A DNA stretch of 64,000 nucleotides, taken from NCBI RefSeq assembly GCF_000185305.1, contig NZ_GL622200.1, positions 29,994 to 93,993 of the forward strand. Reading direction: 5' to 3'. This stretch comes from Aggregatibacter segnis ATCC 33393. Lineage in GTDB: Bacteria; Pseudomonadota; Gammaproteobacteria; Enterobacterales; Pasteurellaceae. Under the pieces are notes generated by a model. The model made no database searches, was not told where the DNA came from, and saw only the letters and a program-made list of their open reading frames with translations. Both the position numbers and the translations under genes were made by a program. Below, piece after piece: positions 63,911 to 64,000 of the stretch (position 1 is its first letter; each line of letters starts with the position of its first letter).

Positions 63911-64000
63911 ACGACGCGCCGTTGTAAAGCATAAAACTGCGCGTCGTTTTTTGTTCTTTAACAATCAATCAGACAAACTGTGTGGGCACTTGAAGATTCG
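63911..64000 (+). ncRNA. 5' leader of a 16S rRNA transcript with boxB-like hairpin and boxA
   Basis: ACGACGCGC (63911-63919) pairs with GCGCGTCGT (63939-63947) as a boxB-like stem. TGTTCTTTAACAA (63952-63964) matches the rRNA antitermination boxA. The remaining bases (ATCAGACAAACTGTGTGGGC) are typical of the leader just before 16S processing sites. The mature 16S rRNA starts beyond the window. Confidence 0.85.

Overview
The window is chromosomal DNA from a member of the Pasteurellaceae. The Haemophilus-type DNA uptake signal (AAGTGCGGT and its complement) recurs throughout the backbone, often as inverted pairs at gene ends. Gene orders such as OPT transporter-unknown-cysQ-zwf-pgl-gnd, metNIQ and tatABC-hemB are typical of Haemophilus and Aggregatibacter. 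I favour Aggregatibacter, but the species cannot be fixed by reading alone.

Layout. 1-9315: the 3' part of glyS, then leftward hemB and tatCBA, leftward hslO-hslR-yrfG divergent from nudE, and a leftward pair made of an RclR-like AraC regulator and an RclC-like membrane protein. 9666-18549: OPT transporter, small membrane protein, cysQ, then the oxidative pentose phosphate genes zwf, pgl and gnd, separated by a REP-like palindrome and a few small genes. 18657-29015: a TonB-dependent haem/iron receptor, aphA, hslVU with a heat-shock-like promoter, mlaA, a YfbU protein, gpmA, a phosphohexomutase and a DUF808 protein. 29162-41042: a leftward two-partner secretion locus. It holds the outer-membrane transporter, a 2278-residue filamentous exoprotein whose C-terminus carries an A-H-S-L-G nucleophile-elbow-like motif, and a run of small cysteine-rich lipoproteins separated by about 140-base hairpin-ended repeats. 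It looks like a polymorphic toxin followed by an immunity array. 41241-43330: envC and a YibQ-type polysaccharide deacetylase.

44024-56633 is a complete 12,610-bp Tn7-like transposon inserted inside comM. Its TGT...ACA ends, imperfect inverted repeats and 5-bp target duplication (ACCGC) can all be read directly. It carries tnsA, tnsB (D251, D335, E371), tnsC, tniQ and a protein with twelve CxxC pairs as one overlapping operon at the left end, and a TnsE-like gene at the right end. Between them lies cargo: an HTH protein, a truncated serine recombinase fused to a PIN-domain remnant, an overlapping GNAT-type/ASCH pair, and an unknown protein with a C-terminal membrane segment. No full uptake signal was seen in the element. 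The two comM parts join in frame to a 511-residue protein, so this genome has lost intact ComM, a factor in natural transformation.

56634-64000: the N-terminal part of comM, engB, a DUF535 protein, trmL, a YbhB-type protein, the metNIQ methionine importer with MetJ boxes lying inside its promoter, gmhB, and a strong promoter plus boxB/boxA leader of an rRNA operon whose 16S gene lies beyond the window.
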